A DNA stretch of 64,000 bases from Schizosaccharomyces osmophilus (Eukaryota > Ascomycota > Schizosaccharomycetes > Schizosaccharomycetales > Schizosaccharomycetaceae): the NCBI RefSeq assembly GCF_027921745.1, contig NC_079238.1, positions 2,418,001-2,482,000 on the forward strand, written 5' to 3'. This document shows positions 23,478-33,978 of this stretch, piece after piece. The notes beneath the pieces are model-generated. The model made no database searches, was not told the DNA's origin, and saw nothing but the letters and a program-made list of their open reading frames with translations. Within the stretch, counting starts at the first letter, position 1. Every line of letters begins with the position of its first letter. The translations under genes were made by a program, and so were the position numbers.

Positions 23478-24818
23478 TTACCAATCATTACAAAAACTTG
23501 AGTCTAGTAATTCATCGGTTCCCTCTGGACCAAAGCCACTGGAATAAAATGATGGCTGGGTTGGTTCAGAACAAATTTCAAAATTTGGGAACCATGGTTC
23601 TTCGGTTTTAGAGGGTTTCGTATTGTGGTATAAAGAATTTCCTAAACGATCAAATAAAGGACTACTGTGAAATAAAACGACATTATCGTTTTTGTGCATG
23701 TTTTTGGAAGGAGGTGTCGTGGGTGCATCTTTCACTGCTTCCCTCTTTTCGCTCCGCTTTCGAGATATTAATGCTTGTTTTGCTGCAACGCGAGCATCGC
23801 AAAGTGTGCTATCGCTAAAGCAAACCCTCATGGGCTCCCCTCCCATCGTTGCAGATTCAGAAACAGGCTCTGAGTGAGAACCCATCAGAGATGATCCCGA
23901 TTCATACATTTCCGAACTATAGGGTTCCTCAAGTGTATCCGAATATGGGAAATTCTCAAATATTTGTTTCCCCGGCGATATTAAATCTACTTGGATAGGA
24001 TTTTTCGAGTAAAACGCATCCTGTACTCCACACTCTAAAGGAAATTCTGACTGGCAATTCAAAAATTTTGAAGGTGTTTCATTATGAAAAGACTTAAAAC
24101 CAGGTGTCCATGTTGCGGAACGCTGCATACCTATCCCCAAATCGTCTATGAAACTGTAAGGTTCTGCCAGATCACTCGAAATAAAATCGGAACTACTAGT
24201 AAGATTTGTAGATAAAAAATCACTTTCGAGTGAATTCATTGAATTGAGATTGATTTTGTTTGACTCGCTTTTAGACATCTCATTCATATCTTCTGAAACC
24301 AAAGATGCAGCCCCATTTGGTTGTACAACAAGCGAAACACAAACAACTGAAGACTTCGGAGGAGGTAAATAAGACGGACGGGGCATACTAGGAAGGGAGT
24401 TTGTTCTTTTCATATCAGTAGCTTCAAAGCTGTTTCTTTTGGAAAACATGTTCGAAGGACGTGGCGCACGATTATTTTGAGAGCACTTAGAACGCCAAGA
24501 ACGAGCTTGTTTAGAGCGATAGGGTGCCCGAACAAGAACATGAGGATCCACCGAGCGTGGTTCTTCTTTCAAAGTGTCGGATCGAAAGGGACTCTTGGCA
24601 ATCTTATTTAGTACTTTTGCAGAAGTCGAGAGTAGTTTTGGGTTCGGGGAAGAAGGTGCGTCTAAGCCTGTTTCACCAGCAAGTTTAAATGAGTTTAAAC
24701 GTTCAGTTAAAATCCTATTCTTCCCGAAATTTTCCTTGCGACGCAACTCATCGTCTCTCGATCCATGATTTAAACGTTTCATGCGATCCAGGTTTTCAAA
24801 GCCATAACGTACAGACAT
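23478..24818 (-). CDS. rep1: Rep1-like MBF transcription co-activator
   Basis: A single exon of 446 residues from ATG 24818. The protein is low in complexity and rich in Ser, Asn, Pro and Lys. An N-terminal basic region holds several possible CDK/SP sites (SSPNPKLL, KSPFRSD). The C-terminus is more conserved-looking, with EPMRVCFSDSTLCDARVAAKQALISR and a final acidic/aromatic tail ending CNDW that could be an activation or MBF-binding surface. The name rests on gene order (between imp1 and exg3 in S. pombe, from memory) and similar length (about 470). Rep1 activates MBF (Cdc10-Res2) targets before premeiotic S phase. I could not confirm a zinc finger by eye. Confidence 0.65.
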   Translation of the reverse strand: MSVRYGFENLDRMKRLNHGSRDDELRRKENFGKNRILTERLNSFKLAGETGLDAPSSPNPKLLSTSAKVLNKIAKSPFRSDTLKEEPRSVDPHVLVRAPYRSKQARSWRSKCSQNNRAPRPSNMFSKRNSFEATDMKRTNSLPSMPRPSYLPPPKSSVVCVSLVVQPNGAASLVSEDMNEMSKSESNKINLNSMNSLESDFLSTNLTSSSDFISSDLAEPYSFIDDLGIGMQRSATWTPGFKSFHNETPSKFLNCQSEFPLECGVQDAFYSKNPIQVDLISPGKQIFENFPYSDTLEEPYSSEMYESGSSLMGSHSEPVSESATMGGEPMRVCFSDSTLCDARVAAKQALISRKRSEKREAVKDAPTTPPSKNMHKNDNVVLFHSSPLFDRLGNSLYHNTKPSKTEEPWFPNFEICSEPTQPSFYSSGFGPEGTDELLDSSFCNDW

Positions 24819-25848
24819 AGCAAATATAGAAAAACGGCAGAAACGGCCAGTTATTCAATTCTGGTTAGCACACTTTGATGTTTTATTTTTATGTACAACT
24901 TTAGTAGAGATCAATTGATGGAGAAAAGCGAAAACACTTCTCTATATAGAAATCTGAGTCAGTCGTCTCTTAAATGTATAAAGAATTTCAAAGTCAACCG
25001 TTCAGGTTTGTTTTCAAAACGATGAATGCCAACTATTAACTCTGTTTAAAATCCAATGAGACGCAACGGTTTTAACTTTTAATATGATAGGAATTTTAAA
25101 TTAATAAAACCAGTACGAATCTTCTTGTCCCTTTATACTTTTCTTTGAAAACAACGATCAATTACTTCCAAATTGTCAACTCAATCTCAAACAATCCGTT
25201 TCCTTCTTTATATAAATTCAAATGTTTAAACAATTCCAAATAGTTTCAAAAAGTTAAGAAATTCTTCCTCAATAAGCAATTGTCAAGTTTTAACTTTTGT
25301 TTTGGATATTGTTGTGGTTGACCAACGAGGGAGGTAGGTAATTCAAGAGTTCGTAACAGCGAAGTATGTCGAAACAACTTAGAATTTTGTTTGTACTTGG
25401 TAGAAGTTTACAAACTAAAGTAGACGAAATAAAATTATAAAAGGATCAATTTTTCTTTGTTTTTACAAAAAAACGTATATGTCACTTAATGCGAATGGAT
25501 TGGAGAATGAGCGAACTACAACAAAGAAAAATATTACTGACATTATATATACATAATCGTATTTTGCATGGTTTATAGACAACATGGGAGTAGAATATTA
25601 CTATTTATTAGTTGGATCTTAAAGTGTAAATCTCATCAATTGGCATAATTATGAGTATACGTGATATGATGGTCATATATGCTTTAGTACTTTCTTTTTA
25701 GTTAGCTTAAGGAAAAACTGTGCATTATGTTTGCAAAAATGCAAGTAGTATCATAGGAATAGGACCTAATCACCCGCATAAAGACTGAAATATAAAAAGG
25801 AGTCATGGTAAAAACATAACAACGAGTTTGATGAAAAGAAAAAGCTTA
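24819..25848 (-). promoter_or_regulatory. rep1 upstream region with Ste11-box-like words
   Basis: About 1 kb between rep1 (minus) and the 3' end of exg3 (minus), long for this compact genome. It holds an exact match to the Ste11 TR-box consensus TTCTTTGTTY (TTCTTTGTTT on the plus strand, 25453-25462) and a one-mismatch copy in the other orientation at 25519-25528. Ste11 is the HMG-box regulator of sexual development; such boxes would fit a meiotic regulator such as rep1. AT-rich DNA gives chance matches easily, so this is only suggestive. Confidence 0.35.
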
Positions 25849-27298
25849 CTACGCACACTTAAAGTAGCCAAGTTGTTGCATACTCGTCCAGCACGCATTC
25901 ATGCCGTCCCGATACTCCCATGAGGATTGAGATTGGATTTCAGCGATACGCTTCATAGTCCATGCGCGAGGAAATCCTAGAAGAGCACCTTGGTGAAGGA
26001 AGGTTACATGGTCCTTCCATGCTTGATCCCAACCATTGAGATAAAGATTGTGATCGTATTGACCACCTGGGTGTAAATGGTCCCAATAATAACAGTGTCC
26101 ATTATAGTTTTGTTTGCGGCTTTTACTAAGTTTGCATGGCATTGAACCACTTGCACTGGGAAGCTTCGTGGGATAACGAACAACGCTATCCTCATTTTCA
26201 AGCCTGAAATCCCAGTCTCCACCTTTTCCGTGGAGGAATTTAGAAGTCCAAAAGTGAGATCCTCCAGTGTTATTTAGATATTGACTCACTTGTGCCTTTC
26301 CTAACTGTTTACGTCTATATTGATGCAGCTTAGTTTTTTGCCATGACTCTTCGGTAAGCGTACAACTCCATTCACCGACAATAAGGTTTGAAAGTGATGT
26401 TTTATCATACTCTTCTCCGGAGTTTAACTTATTGGTGATTGTCTTCGGGGACTGATTCACCAAATCACCTCCAAAACAGAAATAGCTATGGTGATCAACA
26501 ATATAAAGACCATTATTTTCTTGTCCATTCACCCAATTCACCCAATCTATTTGACTGTTAGTAACCAAGTGATCCTCCTTGGAATGCAATTGTTTAATCT
26601 ATTTACTTACGATCTTTGTCCCAACCATCACCAATATAGGTAGGCAAGTAAGAGGGGATCACTTTCCTAGCGTTTTTGTAATAGGAACTAAGTACATCGT
26701 ACTGTCCCCATTCTGGCTCATTAATCACCTCAATGCCTACGAGATTTGGCTGATTTCTCAAGACGGAAGCAGCATATTGAAGACTAGACACCATTCTTTG
26801 TTGATTTTGAGGATTGCTGAAGAATTCCACTTTTCCAGAAGAGGTTCCAGAGTGAGAACCACCATTTGCTTGTCCATAAACGCCGTGAAAGTCAACTAAA
26901 ACACCAATCGACTTGCTAGCAGCATCTTGAATTTTTTGAACCAGAATATTAAGGGAATTTTGATAAACTCCAGTATACTGTGCAAATGGTGTTCCCTGCA
27001 AAAATTGGCTTTGTCCAAGTGTCCAATATCCGATGGGTATACGAACGGTATTGACTCCCAACCGCTGAAGGTAGGAAAAATCGTTCGCGGTAATCCAAGA
27101 TTTCCAATGATTCTCAAATAGCCCACGTGCTCCGTCCGTTCCATGTTTTTGAACAACGCTTTGGACAGCATCTAACTCACTGTCTCCAGCTCCTTCAAAT
27201 AAAGAATCGTTAATCCATCGTTCTTGCACAAACCAAGCACCCAGATTCACACCAAACTGCTTTCGGTAAATATAAACATCCTGGTCGGAAAAGCCCAT
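25849..27298 (-). CDS. exg3: Intracellular exo-1,3-beta-glucanase, GH5 family
   Basis: Two exons on the minus strand, 27298-26611 and 26546-25849, give 461 residues (S. pombe Exg3 about 464 from memory). The start is ATG 27298; the longer frame begins with TTG. The acceptor at 26547-26548 follows a CTAAC branch and gives KDHWVNWVNG, restoring the family alignment; the nearer AG would not keep frame. GH5 features are FGVNLGAWFVQERWI, VDFHGVYGQANGG, the acid/base glutamate in VINEPEWGQ, VDHHSYFCFGG, and the nucleophile glutamate in VGEWSCTLT. There is no signal peptide, unlike secreted Exg1, which fits the cytoplasmic location reported for Exg3. It is expected to trim 1,3-beta-glucan. Confidence 0.9.
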
Positions 27299-27948
27299 AT
27301 TTCTTTTCTTTTTATAGAAGACGCCTGTCAAGCAGTTGGCAGGTAAGTTCTGAGCTCATCTTGGTCATGTTTGTAAATATATGCCACACGTCATGGTCTT
27401 CGTTTGTTTGTTTACTACCTCATATAAACAAATAAATAGATGAAGAAAACAAACAATAGGGTTCTTCATCAATTCTTAAACAAAAACAGATAGTTGTAAT
27501 CATAAATAAGATATTATTCATTATCCATAGCTATTTTGAATGATTAACACAAAAAATAAATATCTTCAACCGTACAACGGTAACAACTACACGTATATAT
27601 CTAGTATATCATGATTTATGGAATAATATTATCATAAACAAAAAGAATAGTAAATATATAAAACAAACAAGAGTGCTTTTTCAACGGACACATAATCTCT
27701 TTTTATTATTTGTTTTCAATGATACAGCCGTTAATATGTGCCCCAGCGATAATTCCAATATAGACTGTAGAATGTCAATGGATGAAAATGTAACCAACTC
27801 AATATTATTCGATCTGGAGTATAGACCCAGCCCAGCTGGTATATCCAAACCTGTCACCATATATTCATCATTTTCAACCAAAAAAGGAAACCCAAGTTTT
27901 CAACAACACAAGTTATACGTTTTGCGGTTCAACCATCTAACACAACAG
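27299..27948. other. Intergenic region exg3 - arrestin-like gene
   Basis: AT-rich region holding the exg3 promoter and the 3' UTR of the arrestin-like gene, both genes on the minus strand. No gene seen. A plus-strand ORF at 27673-28125 largely overlaps the arrestin coding end and is antisense. Confidence 0.4.
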
Positions 27949-29943
27949 TTACCGATGCAAATCAAAACTGCGGCTAGCAGTTCGAGACAAATGTCTACGA
28001 GGCACCCTAGTACTATTACTGCTCGTAACTTGGGTTCTTCTATTACGGCTATTCAGTATCGTATCGTCATTAGCAAGATCCGTCTCGCAATCCTGAATAT
28101 TTATAGAACTGAGGGCATCAAATAGCTCGTCATAATTAGGGGGAGGAGTTTCGCAAGGAGGAGGACAGCTATCTCCATCAAAGGGAGGTGGATTCGTAGA
28201 TGGAATTCGAAACAATTCGGGACGACCAGATTTACGAGAACTACCCGCAGAAGAGCTTGCCAAAACGCTCTGCGTCGTAAAAGGGGTTATTTCGGTAGGT
28301 TCTACCTGAGTAGCATCTAAACGGCAAGGACATGGTAGCAACACCTGACTATCTCGGTGAGCTGGTTCATAAGGTGGCAATAGAGTGGAATCTTTTACAC
28401 ACCGACAAGACAAGATGCGAATGGGGGTTTCTATGTTAATTTCAAAATACTTCCTTTTATCCGAATTAACCTCATTTTCAACAGACAAAACTAGAAGAGC
28501 TTTAAGCCTGTGTCGAATCTTTATATACTTGTACGTGGTATCAAACGTCAATCTGTCTCGCTCTTTCACTAGACAGGTAGGAAGTTTTACGTTGAAATTA
28601 AATATGGCACTCGAAATGCCATCCCCTTCATCTGGAATAGAGAATAAATTATCTGTATTGTGATGTTTGACAGAGCGTTCTGTCAAAAGCACACGACGTT
28701 TTGGATCGACACGATGAAACTTTCTGCTTCGACACCAATATTCAGCAGTTTCGACAACGGACAAAGACAATTTGTAAAGTCGGACTTTGTCGAGCAATAA
28801 AAACTTAAAAGTGATAGGTAAAGTTTCACCAAGACGAAAAGATTTACCAGATACCTGTAGCTCGTAATGTAACCGCTCATCCCAATCTCTCGAAATATTA
28901 ATTAATTCACTGGAAGACAAACTAGCTGGTGATGGTGTACGAACAAGTTGGACTGGTGTTCTACCGTTCAAATTACTCTTAAAGGTACCAAATCTTTCAA
29001 CTGTGGCTTCCAAAAAATAGCGTACCCAGCCCAATTTTGCCTCGACCGATTCGGGAAAGCAATTTGGGATAGCTAGATCGAAATTATAAGTATATTCACC
29101 AGGCGCAAAAACACTATAGCCACGAAGACCAGCAGCAGATGAAGATGGAAGGGATACGTGCTGACCAACAAGACGGGCAACATCAGCTCCATGCTGAGGG
29201 GCATCGGCATCTTTTATGTTAGGATTAAAAAAATTCCAATGATGACAATTAATAATTTTATCTTCATAGGTTTCGTGCCCTTTGACGGGAATCCCTTCAG
29301 GCCATTCTGTTCTGGAGCGGCCGGCAAACGATAGGGAAATGCCACGAATATTTGCTGGCTTGGCGACACGTAGGACTAAGGCACCACGCAAAATGACAGG
29401 GTTTTCATTTTGACACTCATTGAGGTCGTATCCAGAAAGATACAACACGGGTTCTAATAACACAATGGAAAGCGACATGCCTCCACCATGGGAGGAAGCG
29501 ATTGCTTTCTTAATGACAGGAGGAACCATTTCTGAGACATTGTTTCCAATGATGGAAGTGACACGAGAAGTTCCGAATAGGTTCGCAGAAGAAGGACTCC
29601 AAGTCAAGGGAGGTTTGGCAGGCATTGTATTGTTTACGGGAGTGGAGACAGTCGACGGGATGTTGTTTGAAGTAGCGGTTGTGACATTGTCGGGGGGACT
29701 GGCGAGAGGAGGAGGTCGCGGAGCCGACTGCTTAGCCGAACGATTAGCGGAAAGAGAACCAAAGCCATTCGAGGAGTTGATACTAAAAATGGAATTTCTA
29801 CGACCTAAACCGCTGTTAGACGAGCCACGAGTTTGAGAACCTGTGTCATTTTCCTCATTAGAAGGGTCATTTTGATGATTGAAAGAAGACGAAATCGATT
29901 TCCCAAATCGACTTAGCGCCGGAATATTCAGTTCACCCTTCAT
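27949..29943 (-). CDS. Arrestin-related (alpha-arrestin) trafficking adaptor
   Basis: A single exon of 664 residues from ATG 29943. The open frame goes on upstream to 30006 but only with a TTG codon. After a Ser/Asn-rich N-terminus (about 1-150) the arrestin-N fold begins with SLSIVLLEPVLYLSGYD, then LRGALVLRVAKPANIRGISLSF and GRSRTEWPEG; the arrestin-C half has HYELQVSGKSFRLGETLPI and FKFLLLDKVRLYKLSLSV. Near the C-terminus are PPPNYDELFD and PPPFDGD, PPxY-like motifs that could bind WW domains of a Rsp5/Pub1-type ubiquitin ligase. Proteins of this family recruit the ligase to plasma-membrane transporters. Gene order matches SPBC2D10.04 as I recall it. Confidence 0.88.
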   Translation of the reverse strand: MKGELNIPALSRFGKSISSSFNHQNDPSNEENDTGSQTRGSSNSGLGRRNSIFSINSSNGFGSLSANRSAKQSAPRPPPLASPPDNVTTATSNNIPSTVSTPVNNTMPAKPPLTWSPSSANLFGTSRVTSIIGNNVSEMVPPVIKKAIASSHGGGMSLSIVLLEPVLYLSGYDLNECQNENPVILRGALVLRVAKPANIRGISLSFAGRSRTEWPEGIPVKGHETYEDKIINCHHWNFFNPNIKDADAPQHGADVARLVGQHVSLPSSSAAGLRGYSVFAPGEYTYNFDLAIPNCFPESVEAKLGWVRYFLEATVERFGTFKSNLNGRTPVQLVRTPSPASLSSSELINISRDWDERLHYELQVSGKSFRLGETLPITFKFLLLDKVRLYKLSLSVVETAEYWCRSRKFHRVDPKRRVLLTERSVKHHNTDNLFSIPDEGDGISSAIFNFNVKLPTCLVKERDRLTFDTTYKYIKIRHRLKALLVLSVENEVNSDKRKYFEINIETPIRILSCRCVKDSTLLPPYEPAHRDSQVLLPCPCRLDATQVEPTEITPFTTQSVLASSSAGSSRKSGRPELFRIPSTNPPPFDGDSCPPPCETPPPNYDELFDALSSINIQDCETDLANDDTILNSRNRRTQVTSSNSTRVPRRHLSRTASRSFDLHR

Positions 29944-31873
29944 ATGGACTACAGCTGGTTGAGGGATAGGTGGTAGATCACCTGGAATAGGATTTTGTGG
30001 ATGCAAATTGGCAATGTTGAAAAGTTAATAAGAAAAGAAAAGTAAGGGCAAGCGAAAGCTCTTCAAGGAGGGAAAGAATATTGAAATTTGCAATTTTTGC
30101 AAATTATTCTAATCCCAAAAAAATTAGCCACGTTAATTTCGGATGTAAACAAACAAATCGGAACACTACGTAACAGATATTCGTTCTCTTTATCGTTGAA
30201 TAGTGTACAAGCCGAGCCGTTCAACAGCGAGAAGCTTGGATTTTTCCGTACCGAATCGTAAGAGAGAAGAATATGCCAACTTTACTTCGGAAGGGAACAG
30301 ACAAGAGACCCGATTCCGAATGCAAAATTCAAACGAAGAGACGCTTCAAAACTGGCAATCGGACCAAGAAGAAAAATTTTCCTTAAAACGAATAAGCAAC
30401 CCACAGAGGAAAAATACCGTTGTTTAGGAAGATTTCAAGCGACTCCGAAGCAAAGGAATATTAACGAAGGAGAAAGGGCTCTAAACCGACTTTTCCAAAA
30501 GTATATACAGCACAAAGAGAGGAAAAGTGAAGAATAGGCCTGGAAAAAATGCTGTAGAGAAGTAACTACTTGTACTGAAACAAAAACCCGAAGAGAAGCG
30601 CGTGCAAGGAGAGATCAGTTTTACCGTTTGATAGATAAAAAAAGAAATCAAGCAACAGTGCTATCGGTTCTTTGAATAGCACGCGCACAAATGGCTGGTT
30701 TCACAGGGAATGGCAAACTTGAATTGTGTTCAATTTCCAACTTGTCTGATAGAGAAAGATTCAAGGGATTTATAGAGTTGTCAAAAAACTACAATTAAAA
30801 ACAGTATAAGAAGAGGTTCACTCTTGTTTAAAGTTCCCTTTCGAATGAGTTGGATGTATGTAAAAGAAAAATCTATGGTGGATGCCAAGTGGTAAACCAA
30901 GTAACATCGTACTTTTTAGTAAGGAGATACGTTTCGGTGTGTACATTGGATGGGAAGAGGCAAATTATAAAGGTTCATTACTATACACTATACTTCGGTT
31001 AACAATATGATTATAAACGAGAACATACGAAAAGTTGATGAAAGAAGGCAGTGAATAAGCAAGAAGTGGATCTAGAAAAGAAATGGGATTCCGTGGAAAA
31101 TTATCCATTAATAATTAAGAATGAAGTAAGAATGGATGAATTGGTTTGAAAAGCTTTGGGATTCTTGAAAATAGAATGACTGTTGTCAACGAAGCAAGCC
31201 TTGATGAACGAACTGGAAAACCAGTTCCAGCTACAATTGGATGTACATCCATGCATATGTCGTGAATTTGACAATGCTCAACGATTGCTCTACAGGAATA
31301 TCCGCTTATACATCGAATTAAAGTTCCATCTATCCATCCATTCAGTCATGGAATATAGAAATCTAAACAGCGAAAATTCCTTTTTCATATGAACATCGTC
31401 ACTACTATTCGTCATGAAGAATCTAATATTTTAGCTTGCGAATCCATCTCCCAAAGGACAAAACCAGAAGAGATTGGATTCAAGAATCGAATGGCGCTCT
31501 CTTGTCATTTTTACTTTTTCTTTGCAGGCCCTAAATATGTCTGTAATATAATTGAACCCATTGTTCAAGAATGCTCTTGAATCCTTTGTCAATATAATTC
31601 GGCGATACCTCTATTCCCATTCTGGAAGCCATGCATCACAAAAAGAACTGAGAATTAAGACCTTTTCGGAATGCTTCTTTATTTACCAAACAATACCTCT
31701 TTCCTCATCCTCTGTCGATAATTTTTTCGTCACTTATCTTGTTACCTAGATATTGCCAGCCATGTAGGCCACAAAGGTATGAAACAAATTTTCAATTCGG
31801 TAACAAAAACAGATTTCCAACTCGTCAACCGTTCTGGACATCTGAGGAAGCGGTGTTCTTTCTTCTTTTTAAT
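29944..31873. promoter_or_regulatory. Long divergent intergenic region
   Basis: About 1.9 kb between the divergent arrestin-like and DUF866 genes, the longest apparently gene-free stretch in the window. Open frames at 30203-30427, 31183-31392 and 31389-31749 begin with GTG/TTG or have no recognisable content. A forkhead word GTAAACAAA lies at 30145-30153. The middle (30450-30700) is purine-rich on the plus strand. It could hold a non-coding transcript or a replication origin, but the sequence does not decide. Confidence 0.4.
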
Positions 31874-32556
31874 ATGGTCAAGTTTGCGTTGAATCTTCAG
31901 GCTGAACTTGCTGGCATTTCTAGCCTAAGCCCAAAGGAAGAAGAGGCCTTTTATTACATGTTTGAAGTTGAATGTGGATCTTGTCATGACATTCACAAAA
32001 ACCCTATTGGTATTTGTCGATCCGAAGCTCATGACATTCCTGGAAGCAAGGGAGAAGCCAACTTGATTTGGACATGTAAGAATTGCAAGGTATGATTTTG
32101 TCCAACGGACCTGCTTGCCAAAGTGTGTTACGAGTCACACTTTGTTCCTTCCATTCTTTTTTTCTAAACAAATGCTTATGCTAACACGATATAGAGAACG
32201 AGTACTATATGTATGGAATCATGGTAAACATCGGGTGTCACTTGAGTTTGAACTTAACGACTTGAAAAATGCCTCGATGCTTATTTTCGGAAACATTTAC
32301 TAATCTTTTTCTAGCCATTGTCAGTCGCTTTCAGCCTTACACGAATTCCCAAAGCCAACAACGCCTTCTAGAATTGGAGTGCCGAGGCTGCGAACTCGTC
32401 AATTTCGTCCCTGACGGCGAATGGGTTGCCAAAGGAGAACAGAGTGACACCCAATTCACAGAAGTAGAGTTAGAAGACGACTGGTATGATTATGATGAAA
32501 ATGCTGGGTCAGAAGTTTCCATTACCGATATGCAATGGACTCTCTCGAAAGCTTAA
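31874..32556 (+). CDS. DUF866 (CXXC1-binding-like) protein
   Basis: Exons 31874-32089, 32195-32210 and 32315-32556 give 157 residues, the usual length of DUF866 (C1orf123-like) proteins. The start MVKFALNLQAELAG is the typical N-terminus. Two CxxC pairs that may bind zinc are visible: ECGSC near residue 37 and CKNC near 69. Later ELECRGCELVNFVPDGEW is a family hallmark, followed by an acidic tail. The 16-nt middle exon was inferred from protein fit: joining it gives KRTSTISIVSRFQPYT, the usual 'KRESSISIV...PYT' block; other splice choices break the frame. Function is poorly known. Gene order fits SPBC2D10.03c from memory. Confidence 0.85.
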
Positions 32557-32711
32557 CGATGCGCATCTAGTTACGGCCTGCATAAATCCAAGAATATAGA
32601 AAGAATAAATATCCATTTTCTTAAAAACTCATATCCTAGTTTTTTCGATTTCCTTGCTTGATAAGTAGTATCAACACCGTGTCATTCCTTTCATATTCGT
32701 ATCAATAGTTG

Positions 32712-33537
32712 TTATTTTTCAATAGTTGGCTGGTTCAATTGCTCCAGTTGTTCGTAAATACTTGCTTTCCACGATGGGTAGCTTTTTAGTCTCTTTTCAT
32801 AATTGATTTGAACCATACTGGCAATTCCACTCCATGGCTTTGTCCGTTGCTTTTGAACTTCATAGCCTTCCATAGCATTTAAGGGCATCTGATGAAAGAC
32901 TAGCGACTCAGACAATAACTGCATCCAATACTGAATTTGTGATATAGAATTTGTATCCTGTAGAATCGCTTGAGCCGCTTTCCTTTCAGCGTGGTTGACA
33001 CGCAACTCGTCTCTTCCACTCATTCTAGCAGAAACAATCAAAAATGCTGCTATTAAGATTCCCTTCATATGTTCTATTCTCATGTTTTCCACCAATGTTG
33101 TTTTCACCAATTCCTTCACGTAAAGAATGGCTGAAAGACTGCCCATCCTTGTACATAAAAACGGAACGTCGTTCATAATATCGTATTCAGCATATAAGTC
33201 TTTTGTCAACGGACGTAGTTCCTCTTGAAAATACGTAAACTGCTTTTCGTATTTCTTTTTAGGAATCGGTGTCGCACTAACATGGACTTCTAAATCGAGT
33301 CTTCCTTTCATACTTTTTCAAAATTAGTTTCCTAGTTTTCTCAATCCAATTAACTTACATTTCACATGCTAAATGTGCTGCCATGTACGGTCTACAGGCC
33401 TCTTCTGTTGCTTTCAATACAACTTTGGATCTCGACCACGCTAGAAATGATTCCGCTAAGCTTAAGAGCCTGTCATTGTATTCCTCCTCTTCCGGAAGTA
33501 ATTTTCGAAAGCAATCGATCACCTGTTGTCTTTCCAT
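32712..33537 (-). CDS. orc6: Origin recognition complex subunit 6
   Basis: Two exons on the minus strand, 33537-33359 and 33312-32712, give 259 residues (S. pombe Orc6 about 264 as I recall). The start is the ATG of MERQQVIDCF; the frame before it uses TTG. The acceptor at 33313-33314 follows a CTAAT branch and gives CEIMKGRLDLEV. The N-terminal half has the TFIIB-like helical repeat seen in Orc6 (LLSLAESFLAWSRSK then EACRPYMAAHLACE), and PIPKKKYEKQFTYF resembles the family's 'P...R..Y..L' linker. Orc6 belongs to the six-subunit complex that marks replication origins and loads MCM. Its stop lies 155 bp from the DUF866 stop. The identification rests on fold pattern plus gene order (SPBC2A9.12). 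Confidence 0.8.
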
Positions 33538-33978
33538 CAAGAGTACCTTTTTTATGATGCAAAAGAGATTCAAGGACTACCAGAAAAGCTCACTCCCTTT
33601 TTCAACCTTTAAATTTTGTAGATTTTTTCTCTCTGAAACTGTTTAAAACAAGCCTTTTTGTGTTTACCTTTTTCCTAGTCTAAACAGTTTCAATCAGTTT
33701 ACCAAATTCGCGTAGCGATACTGTACTAAACAAATTTTGTCATGTCAATGGTAAAAGGAAAGAAATCCATTGTCTTCACTGTTCAATTATTTTCTTTTTT
33801 AATTTAGATGCTAGTAAATGAAATCCACTTGGTATCTTTGTCTTACAAAGTCTTTGATCTGCTCGTTTAAACTTTTAGCTTGTACCAAAGCTACTTACAT
33901 ATATCCTCCACGCCTTTGCTGTTTTCCAGTTTCCAATTAAGAAAGGGGAGAATTACTATATGCGTGAATCTATTAAGC
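33538..33978. promoter_or_regulatory. Divergent promoter region orc6 / Sac3-like gene
   Basis: About 440 bp between two divergent ATGs, T-rich on the plus strand. No MCB (ACGCGT) box of the kind expected for an S-phase gene is visible here. No coding content recognised. Confidence 0.4.

Noticed and set aside
29944-30006. Extension of the arrestin-like protein by 21 residues
   Set aside because: Upstream frame offers only TTG before a stop; ATG 29943 gives the expected length.
30203-30427. 74-codon ORF upstream of the arrestin-like gene
   Set aside because: Begins with GTG, charged low-complexity translation of purine-rich DNA, no family.
31183-31749. Chain of 60-70-codon ORFs before the DUF866 gene
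   Set aside because: First begins with TTG, frames overlap without splice logic, no recognisable protein.
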